From a bacterium (GTDB taxonomy: Bacteria; Electryoneota; RPQS01), in assembly GCA_020846695.1 (NCBI GenBank), contig JADLDM010000198.1, positions 1 through 34,723 on the forward strand: a DNA stretch of 34,723 nucleotides, given 5' to 3'. The translations under genes and the position numbers were made by a program. The notes beneath the pieces are model-generated. The model was not told where the DNA came from, ran no database searches, and saw only the letters and a program-made list of their open reading frames with translations. Below, one piece after another: positions 7,907-15,880 of the stretch (within the stretch, counting starts at the first letter, position 1; each line of letters begins with the position of its first letter).

Positions 7907-7916
7907 AACCAAGGCG

Positions 7917-8534
7917 CTAGTAGTTGACGTTGTTTTTTGCGCCGGAGAGTTTGGCGAGTTCGCGCTGAGCAAAGACCGAGGCATCGGTTCCGGCGAATTG
8001 CGGATCGGTAAGCATGGCTTCGAGAGCTTTAATGCGCTCATTCTTGTCTTTGTGAGCCATTGCGCGATCAAACTCGGAGCGCGCGAGTTCATTACGCGCA
8101 AGTTGTCCGGCCTGCGTATTTTGGAAATCGCGCGCGCATTCGGTAATGCGTCCCGCGTCGTAGAGCGCCTGTGCGGCTTTTTCGCGGGCTTGAATTGAAG
8201 CGGGAGTGTCCGCGAAGTTCTTCAGGATTTCGTCAATCTGTCCCGCATCAAGCAGCTGTTGCGCCTTGCGATTCTTGGCTTCGCGGACGGAAGGTGTGTC
8301 TGCATACTCCTTCAAGACGCGATCAATTTCGCCGTCATTCAGAAGTTTCGCGGCGAGCGCGGCGCGAGCCTGCTGCGCGACGGGTTCATCCGGATATTTC
8401 GCGATGACCTCTTCGTATTTTCCGTCATCGTAGAGATTCTTTGCTCGCTCCGCAGGAGTTGCGCATGCCGAAATCAGCAGCGCCACTAACAGCGCGAGGA
8501 GCATCAAGAGTCTTTGAGCGTGATTCCGCGTCAT
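7917..8534 (-). CDS. Lipoprotein with four 30-residue helical repeats (second of pair)
   Basis: 205 residues. A lipoprotein signal ends in LLISAC, with Cys24 as the lipidated residue. Directly after it come four repeats of exactly 30 residues, of the form xxLxDxGxxDxVLKxYADTPxxxxARxxxA (for example KLLNDGEIDRVLKEYADTP, then QLLDAGQIDEILKNFADTP). The unit is shorter than a TPR (34) but probably forms a helical hairpin of the same kind. A charged helical tail follows. The ATG overlaps the stop of the upstream paralogue by one base (TGATG), so the two are translationally coupled. Probable role: periplasmic scaffold or assembly factor anchored to a membrane; no specific function can be assigned. 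Confidence 0.82.
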   Translation of the reverse strand: MTRNHAQRLLMLLALLVALLISACATPAERAKNLYDDGKYEEVIAKYPDEPVAQQARAALAAKLLNDGEIDRVLKEYADTPSVREAKNRKAQQLLDAGQIDEILKNFADTPASIQAREKAAQALYDAGRITECARDFQNTQAGQLARNELARSEFDRAMAHKDKNERIKALEAMLTDPQFAGTDASVFAQRELAKLSGAKNNVNY

Positions 8535-9187
8535 CAGTTCTTCGTGGGCGTGGGCGGCTGCGTGGTTTTCTTCAAGGATTCTGCCTTCTTCTTCAAGTCG
8601 GCAGGCTGACGGATTTCGCGGAGCAGATTGGCGGCGTCTTTGTAGATCGGCGATTGCGTGTAGTCCTTCATGATCTTTTCAAGCGCAGCGATCTGCTTCT
8701 CACCCTTCATTTTCTTAGCGGCCTCAAACGCTTCGGCGGCGCGCGCGTCCTTGACCTGCTTCGCGGATTCAGACTCGGGATAGGTTGCTATGAGCGAGTC
8801 GAACATGCCCTGGTTATAGAGTTCAGTCGCGAGCTTGTTTTCGGCGCTCTTAGCCATCTCGGACTTGGGGAAGAGATCAATGACAGCGCGGAAGTTTCCG
8901 GCTGCGATGAGTTGCTGCGCTTTGGCTTGCTGCGCCTGATAGGCAGCGCGTGTGTCGGCAAAGTCTTTCAGGACTTCGTCGTATTTGCCTTGCTTGACGA
9001 GGTCTTCGGCGAGCATGGCGCGTGCGCGCTGGGCGATCTGGAGGTCGGCGTATTTTTCGATGACTTCCTGGTACTTTCCTTGGGCAAATAGCTTTTGCGC
9101 GGCGGACTCGCGATCGCCGCATCCGATCATGAGGATCAGGGCAAGGGCGGCGATGGTGGACAGAAAGATTACAAACGGGCGGGACAT
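8534..9187 (-). CDS. Lipoprotein with four 30-residue helical repeats (first of pair)
   Basis: 217 residues from the ATG at 9187, chosen because AGGAG lies 6 bases upstream and the signal peptide starts there (MSRPFVIFLSTIAALALILM, then IGC). The lipidated residue is Cys23. Four consecutive 30-residue repeats follow (KLFAQGKYQEVIEKYADLQ, DLVKQGKYDEVLKDFADT, and so on), then a lysine-rich coiled tail ending TTQPPTPTKN. It is a tandem paralogue of the next gene and shares its transcript, starting from the promoter at 9228-9256. The divergent neighbours encode a TPR protein and a barrel candidate, suggesting an envelope assembly or sorting module. Function unknown. Confidence 0.82.
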   Translation of the reverse strand: MSRPFVIFLSTIAALALILMIGCGDRESAAQKLFAQGKYQEVIEKYADLQIAQRARAMLAEDLVKQGKYDEVLKDFADTRAAYQAQQAKAQQLIAAGNFRAVIDLFPKSEMAKSAENKLATELYNQGMFDSLIATYPESESAKQVKDARAAEAFEAAKKMKGEKQIAALEKIMKDYTQSPIYKDAANLLREIRQPADLKKKAESLKKTTQPPTPTKN

Positions 9188-9227
9188 GTGGCTCCTCTTG
9201 AGGTCTGCTTTCTCCATTTAACTCAAA

Positions 9228-9256
9228 AAGTTAGCGATTTGACATGGGATTGTCAA
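9228..9256 (-). promoter_or_regulatory. Promoter of the lipoprotein pair
   Basis: On the minus strand: TTGACA (9256-9251), 17 bases, TAACTT (9233-9228). The -35 box is one arm of a TTGACA / TGTCAA inverted repeat at 9239-9256, a possible operator. Confidence 0.65.
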
Positions 9257-9295
9257 GGCCGTGGTGAGGTCTATTCATTAGAACGCGTCAGGGAG

Positions 9296-9324
9296 TTGAC
9301 AGTTCCCTCGGTTGGTGTTATATT
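9296..9324 (+). promoter_or_regulatory. Promoter of the TPR-barrel operon
   Basis: Consensus TTGACA (9296-9301), 17 bases, TATATT (9319-9324). The strongest-looking promoter in the window, divergent from the lipoprotein promoter 40 bases away. Confidence 0.75.
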
Positions 9325-9397
9325 ATTTGATATATCAAGCGGTTAGTTGGAGAGCGATGCAGCATCATGAAATGGAATGCCAAAGGATGAACAGGCC

Positions 9398-10717
9398 ATG
9401 ACGAAGTGGATTGCATGTGTATTGGGTTTAGCTGCGGCGGTGTTCGCGCAGGGCGGGACGCAGAGTTCGCAGGAGGCGGACTCTCTTGCGCGGCTGTTGT
9501 TTGGCGATGAGAAGACGGAGGAGCGGGCGACAGAGTTGTTCCAGCACGGACAAGAGGATTTTCAGGCCGGGGATGAGTTCTTGCGAGACGCGAACTCGAT
9601 GCGCGCGACGGGAGTGGACACGACGATGAAGGCGCGTGGAGGCGTAATCGGATTTCTGGGCCAACAGTTTGGCGATACCGCGAAGTCTTCGCGCGAGGCG
9701 GACACCCGCAAGCGCGCGATGTCTGCTTTTGAAAAAGCGGCGAAGAATTTTGAGAAGGCGCTTGCCAAGCAGCCTGAGATGAAGGAAATTCAGCTTTGGC
9801 TTGTGGCGGCGTATGACCGTATGGAGAATTGGGAGAAGGCGCTTCCGCTCTATCGCGAGATTCTGAACGAGCGGCAGGGTGACGAGGGGTTGTGGTTCAG
9901 CTACGGCTATGCGTCGTTTCGCGCGAAGGAATACGACAAGGCTCTGACCGGATTTGACAACGCGATGCGCATTAAGGAGCTTGTGACGGGAACCGCAGAT
10001 TCAATTCCCAATAGCTACAGATTGTACTCGGGCGAAGCTTACATCAAGACCTATCAGGACAAGAATGCGCTTGAGATGTTTCGCGAAGCGCAAGCGCGAT
10101 CGGATTCCGTGCAGGCGCTTGAGATTCAGAAGACGATAGATTGGATTATGTGGGATGAGGGAGGAATCGCGTGCGTGGAATATCGAGACGCGGCCTTCGC
10201 GGCGGAAGAGAAGCAGGACTGGAACGGCGCGCGTGAGGCGTATTTGGGGGGCATTGCTTCCGCGCGCACGATGAAGTCGCGGGATTTTCTAACGTGGCGG
10301 CTCTCGCTTGTGACCTATAACTGGGGGAACAAGACAGAGGGGATCACGCGCTTGCAGGAGGTTTACAACCGGTTGGGAGGCGAGTGCCCGAAGGATTATG
10401 TGGAGAGCTATGGTCAGATGCTCTATGCGTATGGCCAGGAGTTGGTGCGGAGCGGAGATCGGCGAGGGGCGCTGGACTATCTTCTGACGAGCACGAAGGT
10501 TTCGTGGCAGGGGCAGGGCGGCGGCTATGTGGCGATTGCTCAGGTTGCACAGAATGATTTGGCGCAATCCATCGAGAACGCGGAGCGCGCGCTGACCTAT
10601 TCCTTGACCGACGAACAAAAGCAGGCAGCTTACGAGATTCTGGTTTCCTCGCATCGCGCGAAAGGGAACTGGGACGCGATGAAAAAATATCAGGCTCTGT
10701 TGGACGGGATGAAGTAG
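9398..10717 (+). CDS. Exported TPR-repeat protein
   Basis: 439 residues from the ATG at 9398, preferred over the in-frame ATG at 9377 because AAAGGA sits 10 bases upstream and the signal peptide begins there (MTKWIACVLGLAAAVFAQG). The mature part is helical with TPR-like units: AFEKAAKNFEKALAKQP (about 112-128), MENWEKALPLYREIL, YGYASFRAKEYDKALTGFDN, and later DWNGAREAYLGGIA and RALTYSLTDEQKQAAYEIL up to the C-terminus. No enzyme motif is present. It is the first gene of an operon with the barrel candidate 67 bases downstream and is divergent from the repeat lipoproteins. A periplasmic scaffold role is inferred from this setting only. Confidence 0.85.
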   Translation: MTKWIACVLGLAAAVFAQGGTQSSQEADSLARLLFGDEKTEERATELFQHGQEDFQAGDEFLRDANSMRATGVDTTMKARGGVIGFLGQQFGDTAKSSREADTRKRAMSAFEKAAKNFEKALAKQPEMKEIQLWLVAAYDRMENWEKALPLYREILNERQGDEGLWFSYGYASFRAKEYDKALTGFDNAMRIKELVTGTADSIPNSYRLYSGEAYIKTYQDKNALEMFREAQARSDSVQALEIQKTIDWIMWDEGGIACVEYRDAAFAAEEKQDWNGAREAYLGGIASARTMKSRDFLTWRLSLVTYNWGNKTEGITRLQEVYNRLGGECPKDYVESYGQMLYAYGQELVRSGDRRGALDYLLTSTKVSWQGQGGGYVAIAQVAQNDLAQSIENAERALTYSLTDEQKQAAYEILVSSHRAKGNWDAMKKYQALLDGMK

Positions 10718-10733
10718 GAACCTCCATCCCCTG

Positions 10734-10759
10734 CCCTTCCCCCGTGAACGGAGGAAGGG
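10734..10759 (+). repeat. C-rich hairpin, family D copy 2
   Basis: CCCTTCC-C-CCGT paired with ACGG-A-GGAAGGG around GA, with the same C-A mismatch as the other copies. It starts 17 bases after the TPR gene stop, within the operon, so it may act on mRNA stability rather than termination. Confidence 0.6.
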
Positions 10760-10784
10760 GGAACGACAATATAGGAGACAGGAC

Positions 10785-12479
10785 GTGAAGTTAATGAGAT
10801 GGCTATGGGCGATGATCGCCGTGATGATGACGATGAATGTGTTTGCCGCGGTGGATTACAAGGTGGTGACGCAGCAGAATGTGACGGATTCGCGTGAGAT
10901 TGAGATCCTGCGCGAAGAGTTGTTTTTGGGAAGTGAAACGATTGAGCGGATTCTGATCACGGACATTTTGAATGACGGATTCGATCAGAACGACGCGGCG
11001 GTGCTCTATCCGACGGGCAGAGTGTTGCGCTTGGAACCGATTTCTGAGCGGCTTGATTCGCTCTTGCGCTCCTTCAAGCTGCCGCCGAATACGGAGATCT
11101 ATGAGGGCTTGCGCTATCATTCAGCCTATGATTCGGTATCGGTGCAGAGTCGCGGCGGACGCGCGTTAGGTTATGGGCTGATGGGAGGGCTTCAGCAGCG
11201 ACTTGAATTGGGTTATCGCGGGAAGACAGTCGAAGGCTATTTCAAGTTCTCCGAGAGCGGCGCGCAAGTCAGGCTTTGGAATTTCGATTCGACGCGCGTG
11301 AGCTTTCCTTTACCCGAGTCTCCGCGCAGCGATACGGTGATCGTGTTTCAACATGACACGATCTATGTGCCGGAGATTGTGACGGTGGAGAAGGATCCGA
11401 TTGTGATTCGCGACACGGTGTATCTGCCGAGCGAACTCTTGAAGAAGCCGCGCGGATTGTTTTATCGTGAAGCGCTGGGCATGATGGGCGGCGGTTATTC
11501 AATGGCGAATCGCGAAGCATCGCGAGGACGATTGACGATTGCAGCGGGTAACGAGTGGGATTTCGGCGTGTGGGATCAGTGGGTTTCGGGCAGGCAGGAG
11601 ATTGATTCACGCGTTGGCTTGCGCTTCACCGCCGAGATGGCTCCGTGGAAGAGCGACACGCTTTCGCCGAGATTTCTTTCGACGCAAGCGGAGCTGATGT
11701 ACATTCCGGCGTGGGATCGAGGTCTCTTCGCATTCGCCGGAATCCGAGCATTTTTTAGCGACGATTTGTTCTGGGATCGCGTGCGCGCGGGTTGGGATGA
11801 AGATTTGTACAGTGAGCCCTCGGGACAGGACTTGGCGCACTATGAATTTGCGGTGAAGAGCGGGCTCGACAAACTTGCGCCTTACGGCACGGGCAAGAAC
11901 ATCGGATTTTGGTTGAAGGGCGCGGTTTGGCTCGCCGACAAGTCGGGTTACAATCTCGAATTGGATCGTTCCTTGGCAACGGAGTGGATTCCGGCGCTTG
12001 ATGATACATTGCCGTGGCGATGGGAGCACACGGGCGGTTCGGACATCGCGGGAAACGTCAGCGTTCGGGTAATGCAGCAATTGAATGTCTCCGCCGGAGC
12101 CGGCTTGATGACACTACCGAATCTTGACTACAAATATCCGGTGAACGACGCAGGTGCAGCGCGGGCGGGATTGTTTGCTCTTCGCCAATTTTATCAGACA
12201 ATTTCCCTTCGAGTTACGCCGCTTTCGGCGGATGATTATCAATTGCGTGTCGAGGGCAGCTATCGCAACAACGGCGTCTCGGTGAAGTGGAAGGACGGCG
12301 AAGATAAGGACATCATCGAGGAAATTTTCTATCCGTATTTTGAGGCGCCGCAGATAGACGGCAGCGTGCAATTGGATTACAATATTGTGCAGGTGCGCGC
12401 GGGAGTGAGCGCGTTTATGCCGAAGGACTTGGATGCGCAGATCAGGCCGTGGGGCGGATTGTATTTCATGTTTAAGTAA
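10785..12479 (+). CDS. Putative outer-membrane beta-barrel protein
   Basis: 564 residues with a signal peptide (MKLMRWLWAMIAVMMTMNVFA). Residues 22-150 form a mixed N-terminal domain. A short segment rich in DTV/DTIYVP and VIRDTVYLP (about 185-220) resembles linkers in FCB-group surface proteins. From about residue 225 to the end the sequence alternates polar and aromatic residues in amphipathic strands (LYFMFK at the end, LFAFAGIRAFF, VSAGAGLMTLP), typical of outer-membrane barrels; the last strand has aromatic residues near the C-terminus as BAM substrates do. I do not recognise the family. It is cotranscribed with the TPR gene. The ATG at 10785 follows GGAGACAGGACG. Confidence 0.75.
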   Translation: MKLMRWLWAMIAVMMTMNVFAAVDYKVVTQQNVTDSREIEILREELFLGSETIERILITDILNDGFDQNDAAVLYPTGRVLRLEPISERLDSLLRSFKLPPNTEIYEGLRYHSAYDSVSVQSRGGRALGYGLMGGLQQRLELGYRGKTVEGYFKFSESGAQVRLWNFDSTRVSFPLPESPRSDTVIVFQHDTIYVPEIVTVEKDPIVIRDTVYLPSELLKKPRGLFYREALGMMGGGYSMANREASRGRLTIAAGNEWDFGVWDQWVSGRQEIDSRVGLRFTAEMAPWKSDTLSPRFLSTQAELMYIPAWDRGLFAFAGIRAFFSDDLFWDRVRAGWDEDLYSEPSGQDLAHYEFAVKSGLDKLAPYGTGKNIGFWLKGAVWLADKSGYNLELDRSLATEWIPALDDTLPWRWEHTGGSDIAGNVSVRVMQQLNVSAGAGLMTLPNLDYKYPVNDAGAARAGLFALRQFYQTISLRVTPLSADDYQLRVEGSYRNNGVSVKWKDGEDKDIIEEIFYPYFEAPQIDGSVQLDYNIVQVRAGVSAFMPKDLDAQIRPWGGLYFMFK

Positions 12480-12494
12480 TACCCCTATCCCCTA

Positions 12495-12522
12495 CCCCTT
12501 TCCCCGTGAACGGAGAAAGGGG
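12495..12522 (+). repeat. C-rich hairpin, family D copy 3
   Basis: CCCCTTTC-C-CCGT paired with GAAAGGGG and ACGG, GA loop, same C-A mismatch. Starts 16 bases after the barrel gene stop. Against copy 2, TTCC/GGAA has become TTTC/GAAA, a compensated change. Confidence 0.6.
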
Positions 12523-12531
12523 AAGTGACTG

Positions 12532-12558
12532 AAGAGGCGGCCATGATGGTCGCCTCTT
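12532..12558. terminator. Terminator between barrel gene and pgl
   Basis: Stem AAGAGGCG / CGCCTCTT with an inner CC/GG after a G-T pair, followed by TGATTTTG on the plus strand. It separates the convergent barrel and pentose phosphate operons and may work in both directions. Confidence 0.8.
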
Positions 12559-12571
12559 TGATTTTGAAATT

Positions 12572-12596
12572 CGGCAGCCACAGGGGCAGCCGCTAC
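12572..12596 (-). repeat. REP-like palindrome, family A copy 4
   Basis: Identical to family A copy 1 (1604-1628) over 25 bases. It lies 4 bases beyond the pgl stop codon. Confidence 0.75.
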
Positions 12597-12600
12597 AAGC

Positions 12601-13323
12601 TTACTCATACAATTCGTCTGCGGCGGCCTCATCGAGAATCCAAATTAAGCGGCCCTCATCAGGATTGACGCGAGTGGCGGGTAGGCGATAATCTTCTTCT
12701 TTCAGAACTTGAAAAACGGTATTTGATTTTTCTTCACCAGTGACGAGGAAGACGCAGGCGCGCGCGGAATTCAAGACGCGCAGCGTGAACGTCAAGCGCT
12801 TCGGGATTGGGTTGTTTGGAATCTCCACTGCTTCAACGAGCGCGCCGGATTCGAGCGCGGAAGTTCCGGGAAAGAGTGAAGCTGTGTGACCATCACTCCC
12901 CATGCCGAGCAGGATGCAATCGAACATCACGGATTCGGGAAGAAAGCGCGAGCGGAGTGTGCGCGCGTAGGACTCGGCGGCATCGTTGAGATTTATCGAA
13001 TCGGCAGGCATGGGAAAGACTTCGCCGACGGGGACTTTCGAGAGCAGGTTGTCGTGCGCGAGTTTATAATTGGAATCGTTGGAGGATTTGGGTACGGCGC
13101 GTTCGTCGCACCAGAAGACTTCCCATTGTGGCCACTCAAATTCATCGCGCCAGTCTTCGGATGCGAGGAGTTCGAAAAGTTCCTTGGGAGTGGATCCGCC
13201 GGACAATGCAATTCGAAAGACGCCGCGTTCGGCAAGCGCTTCTTTTTGCAGTTCGAGAATCACGGATGCGGCTGCATCGGCGACGTCTTCGGGATATTCG
13301 CAGTAGATGATTTCAGGGTTCAT
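12601..13323 (-). CDS. pgl: 6-phosphogluconolactonase
   Basis: 240 residues, DevB/SOL type. It hydrolyses 6-phosphogluconolactone to 6-phosphogluconate in the cytoplasm. Family motifs are clear: IALSGGSTPKELFELL near residue 38, FWCDERAVPKSSNDSNY near 70, and LLGMGSDGHTASLFPG near 140 (catalytic His in SDGHT). Its ATG overlaps the opcA stop by four bases. It is the last gene of the gnd-zwf-opcA-pgl operon, so the lactone made by Zwf is removed by a product of the same transcript. The terminator hairpin at 12532-12558 lies downstream. Confidence 0.95.
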   Translation of the reverse strand: MNPEIIYCEYPEDVADAAASVILELQKEALAERGVFRIALSGGSTPKELFELLASEDWRDEFEWPQWEVFWCDERAVPKSSNDSNYKLAHDNLLSKVPVGEVFPMPADSINLNDAAESYARTLRSRFLPESVMFDCILLGMGSDGHTASLFPGTSALESGALVEAVEIPNNPIPKRLTFTLRVLNSARACVFLVTGEEKSNTVFQVLKEEDYRLPATRVNPDEGRLIWILDEAAADELYE

Positions 13324-14387
13324 GAGAAGAGCAGTTTGGGGAGCCAGAGTTGTGCGGCGGAGAGCGCAGAGTGCAGACGATTATCGCGGCCCCACGCGTG
13401 AAGTTCGTGAGTGAGCAGAGTTTTTATGTCCTGATCTTTTGCGCGTGCAAGTCGCGTGCGGCCCTGAAATGTCAGAGAGAAGTTGTCGCCATCGCGCATG
13501 ACGGCTGCGGCGTTGCTGTTGTCGAAGAGAAACTCGACGCCTTCACCGGAAGCTCCGCCTTCGGGAATGAACATGATTGAATGATCATTGCTGCATTCGA
13601 CGACGGGTCTTCTGCCTCTTAGCGCGATGCCCTCCATCTTCCATTTCAGAGATCCCGCAATCCACGCGCCGACGAGTAGCGCACCTGCGGTAGTCTTGTC
13701 GCCGGTGGAGTGAATTCTCACTTCGCGCAGTGGCCCAACGTCGGGGCACTCATCGAAGAGTTCGGCGACGGCTCCACGCCAGCCGGAGAGTTCTGCCCAC
13801 AGGAGATCGGAGACAACGCAAGTCTCGGCGGATTGCTGATAGAATTCGATCCACGGCTTCAAGGACGAAGCGGGCGCGTTTTCGTGGACGCTGCACGTGA
13901 TGACGCGCTCAACGGAATCGGCGAGCAAAGCAAGCAGCGGATGTGAAAGCGGGAGCGAGTGATGCCAGATGACTGCGGTTGAGAGACTCCCCAAAGTCAG
14001 TGAGTGAATCAACGAGGAAGCCCGAAGCGTGGCATCGCCGTCTATTTCAAGAGAGATTGCCTCGGAGCAGATTTGTTTGTTCTCGCCTTCAAGCCTGCGG
14101 CAATTTGCCGTAACCCATGCGCGCTCGGCAGGCGGAGCGGCTTCATCAAGCGTGACCAGAATGCTGCGTGTGGGATGTGCAAGCGCGAGTTCGGGGATGA
14201 TGAATTGCCCGTCGGCCTCGTGCGCTCGCGCGCAGAAGTAAACGAGATTGAACGCAGTTGCTCGCGTGACGGATTCGCCGGACGATTCGGCTTCGCGCCA
14301 TAGTTCTTCGAGTTCCTGCTCAATTCTGGCAACATCCACCTGCTCGCGTGGCGCAAGCTGCTCAGGGTAACTCACAGCTTTCTCCAT
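13320..14387 (-). CDS. opcA: Glucose-6-phosphate dehydrogenase assembly protein OpcA
   Basis: 355 residues. OpcA proteins activate or assemble G6PD, best known in cyanobacteria and actinomycetes. Recognisable segments are RATAFNLVYFCARAHE (about 42-57), the HPTRSILV segment near 91, SSLIHSLTLGSLSTAVIWHH near 125, and ALLVGAWIAGSLKW near 245, in the usual order. It starts inside the end of zwf (16-base overlap) and overlaps pgl by four bases, so it should be made in step with Zwf. The position next to zwf supports the call as strongly as the sequence does. Confidence 0.88.
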   Translation of the reverse strand: MEKAVSYPEQLAPREQVDVARIEQELEELWREAESSGESVTRATAFNLVYFCARAHEADGQFIIPELALAHPTRSILVTLDEAAPPAERAWVTANCRRLEGENKQICSEAISLEIDGDATLRASSLIHSLTLGSLSTAVIWHHSLPLSHPLLALLADSVERVITCSVHENAPASSLKPWIEFYQQSAETCVVSDLLWAELSGWRGAVAELFDECPDVGPLREVRIHSTGDKTTAGALLVGAWIAGSLKWKMEGIALRGRRPVVECSNDHSIMFIPEGGASGEGVEFLFDNSNAAAVMRDGDNFSLTFQGRTRLARAKDQDIKTLLTHELHAWGRDNRLHSALSAAQLWLPKLLFS

Positions 14388-15880
14388 CTTCTTCCGTCGG
14401 CAGCGAGCATCGCATCAGCTTCGGCCGGCCCCCACGAACCCGCAACATATTGCGGCAGCGGTTCGCTCTTGTCGGAACTCCAATAATTAAGCACTGGTTG
14501 AACGATTCTCCAGCCTTCTTCGACGGAGTCGCGGCGCGCAAAAAGAGTTTGATCTCCAATCATCGCATCGAGCATCAGACGTTCATAGGCATCGGAGATT
14601 CGACCACCGAAGGAAGTTCCATAGCGAAAGTCCATGTCCACGGGCCGCACGTGCAGCGCGTGACCCGGGAGCTTCGCTTCAAACTTCAAGCTGATTCCTT
14701 CGTTCGGTTGAATACGAATGGCGAGCACGTTTTGATCAAGTTTGTCCACGGGCGATTGTGCGAAGACCGTATGCGGGACTTTGCGAAAAACAATCGCGAC
14801 TTCGGTGACGCGCTTGGGCAGCCTCTTGCCGGTTCTAAGGTAGAAGGGCACTCCTGTCCAGCGCCAGTTGTCAATGTGGAGTTTCAGCGCCGAGAATGTT
14901 TCCGTGCGGGAGTTTTTCGACACGCCATTCTCTTCAAGATAACCGGGAACGGCCTTGCCTGTAACCGCGCCTGCCGCGTAATGCGCGCGCACGGCAAGCG
15001 AAGAAATATCTTCGAGCGGTCTGACGGCTTCGAGGACTTTTCGTTTCTCGTCACGGATGGCTTCGGCGGCGAGCGATGCGGGCCGCTCCATGGCGATCAT
15101 GGCGAGGATTTGCAGGAGGTGATTCTGAATCATGTCGCGCAGCGCGCCGGACTCTTCATAGTATTGCGCACGTTCTTCGACACCGAGCGATTCGGCGGCG
15201 GTGATTTGCACATGATCCACGTAATGATGATTCCACACGGGCTCGAAGAGCGTGTTGGCCAATCTCAGCACGAGAATATTCTGCACGGTCTCTTTGCCGA
15301 GATAGTGGTCAATGCGATAGATTTGCTCTTCCTGAAAGACCTCTGCCGCCGCGCGATTGAGTTCGCGTGCGCTTTTGAGATCGCGGCCAAAGGGTTTCTC
15401 GATAATAATTCTGCTCCACGCGCCGGTTTGCGGATTGGCAAGCCCTGCTTGACCCAAGCCGTGAATGGTGGGAGCATATCCGGTCGGCGGAATCGAGAGG
15501 TAAAAGAGATGATTACGCGGTCCGCCTAAGGATGCAAGATCGGCAAGTTGCTTGGAGAGATTTGCAAACGAGGTATCATCGGATACGGTGAAGATACGCG
15601 CAGCGAAGCTCTTGGCAAACTCCTCATCGGGCACGGAGCCGGGGGCGAATTTGCGCGCGCTTTCGATAACGTCGTTACGGAAACTCGTTTCGTCGAGTGG
15701 CCTCCGCGACACGCAGAGGAAGACGGTCTTATCAGAGAGTCTTCCTTCACGCGCGAGGTGCATCAGGCAGGGGAAGAGTTTTCTGCGCGCGAGGTCGCCG
15801 GTTCCGCCGAAGATAATCAGCGCGCAGGGATCGGTGGGGCTGTCGGCCAACATGCCTTCTCTGAAGGGATTGCCGCTCAT
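14372..15880 (-). CDS. zwf: Glucose-6-phosphate 1-dehydrogenase
   Basis: 502 residues, full length. It oxidises glucose-6-phosphate to 6-phosphogluconolactone with reduction of NADP. The dinucleotide fingerprint is IIFGGTGDLARRKLFP (about 22-37); the active-site signature is YRIDHYLGKE near residue 190, with EKPFGRDL ahead of it. The C-terminal half (GVPFYLRTGKRLPKR, then the Arg-rich segment) matches the family. The ATG overlaps the gnd stop by four bases (ATGA), and the end overlaps opcA by 16, so the operon is tightly coupled. Control most likely lies at the gnd promoter. Confidence 0.97.
   Translation of the reverse strand: MSGNPFREGMLADSPTDPCALIIFGGTGDLARRKLFPCLMHLAREGRLSDKTVFLCVSRRPLDETSFRNDVIESARKFAPGSVPDEEFAKSFAARIFTVSDDTSFANLSKQLADLASLGGPRNHLFYLSIPPTGYAPTIHGLGQAGLANPQTGAWSRIIIEKPFGRDLKSARELNRAAAEVFQEEQIYRIDHYLGKETVQNILVLRLANTLFEPVWNHHYVDHVQITAAESLGVEERAQYYEESGALRDMIQNHLLQILAMIAMERPASLAAEAIRDEKRKVLEAVRPLEDISSLAVRAHYAAGAVTGKAVPGYLEENGVSKNSRTETFSALKLHIDNWRWTGVPFYLRTGKRLPKRVTEVAIVFRKVPHTVFAQSPVDKLDQNVLAIRIQPNEGISLKFEAKLPGHALHVRPVDMDFRYGTSFGGRISDAYERLMLDAMIGDQTLFARRDSVEEGWRIVQPVLNYWSSDKSEPLPQYVAGSWGPAEADAMLAADGRRWRKL

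Noticed and set aside
14348-15529. A 393-codon open frame on the plus strand opposite zwf.
   Set aside because: It is antisense to a clear, full-length zwf with intact motifs, has no ribosome site or recognisable domain, and its openness follows from codon bias on the other strand.
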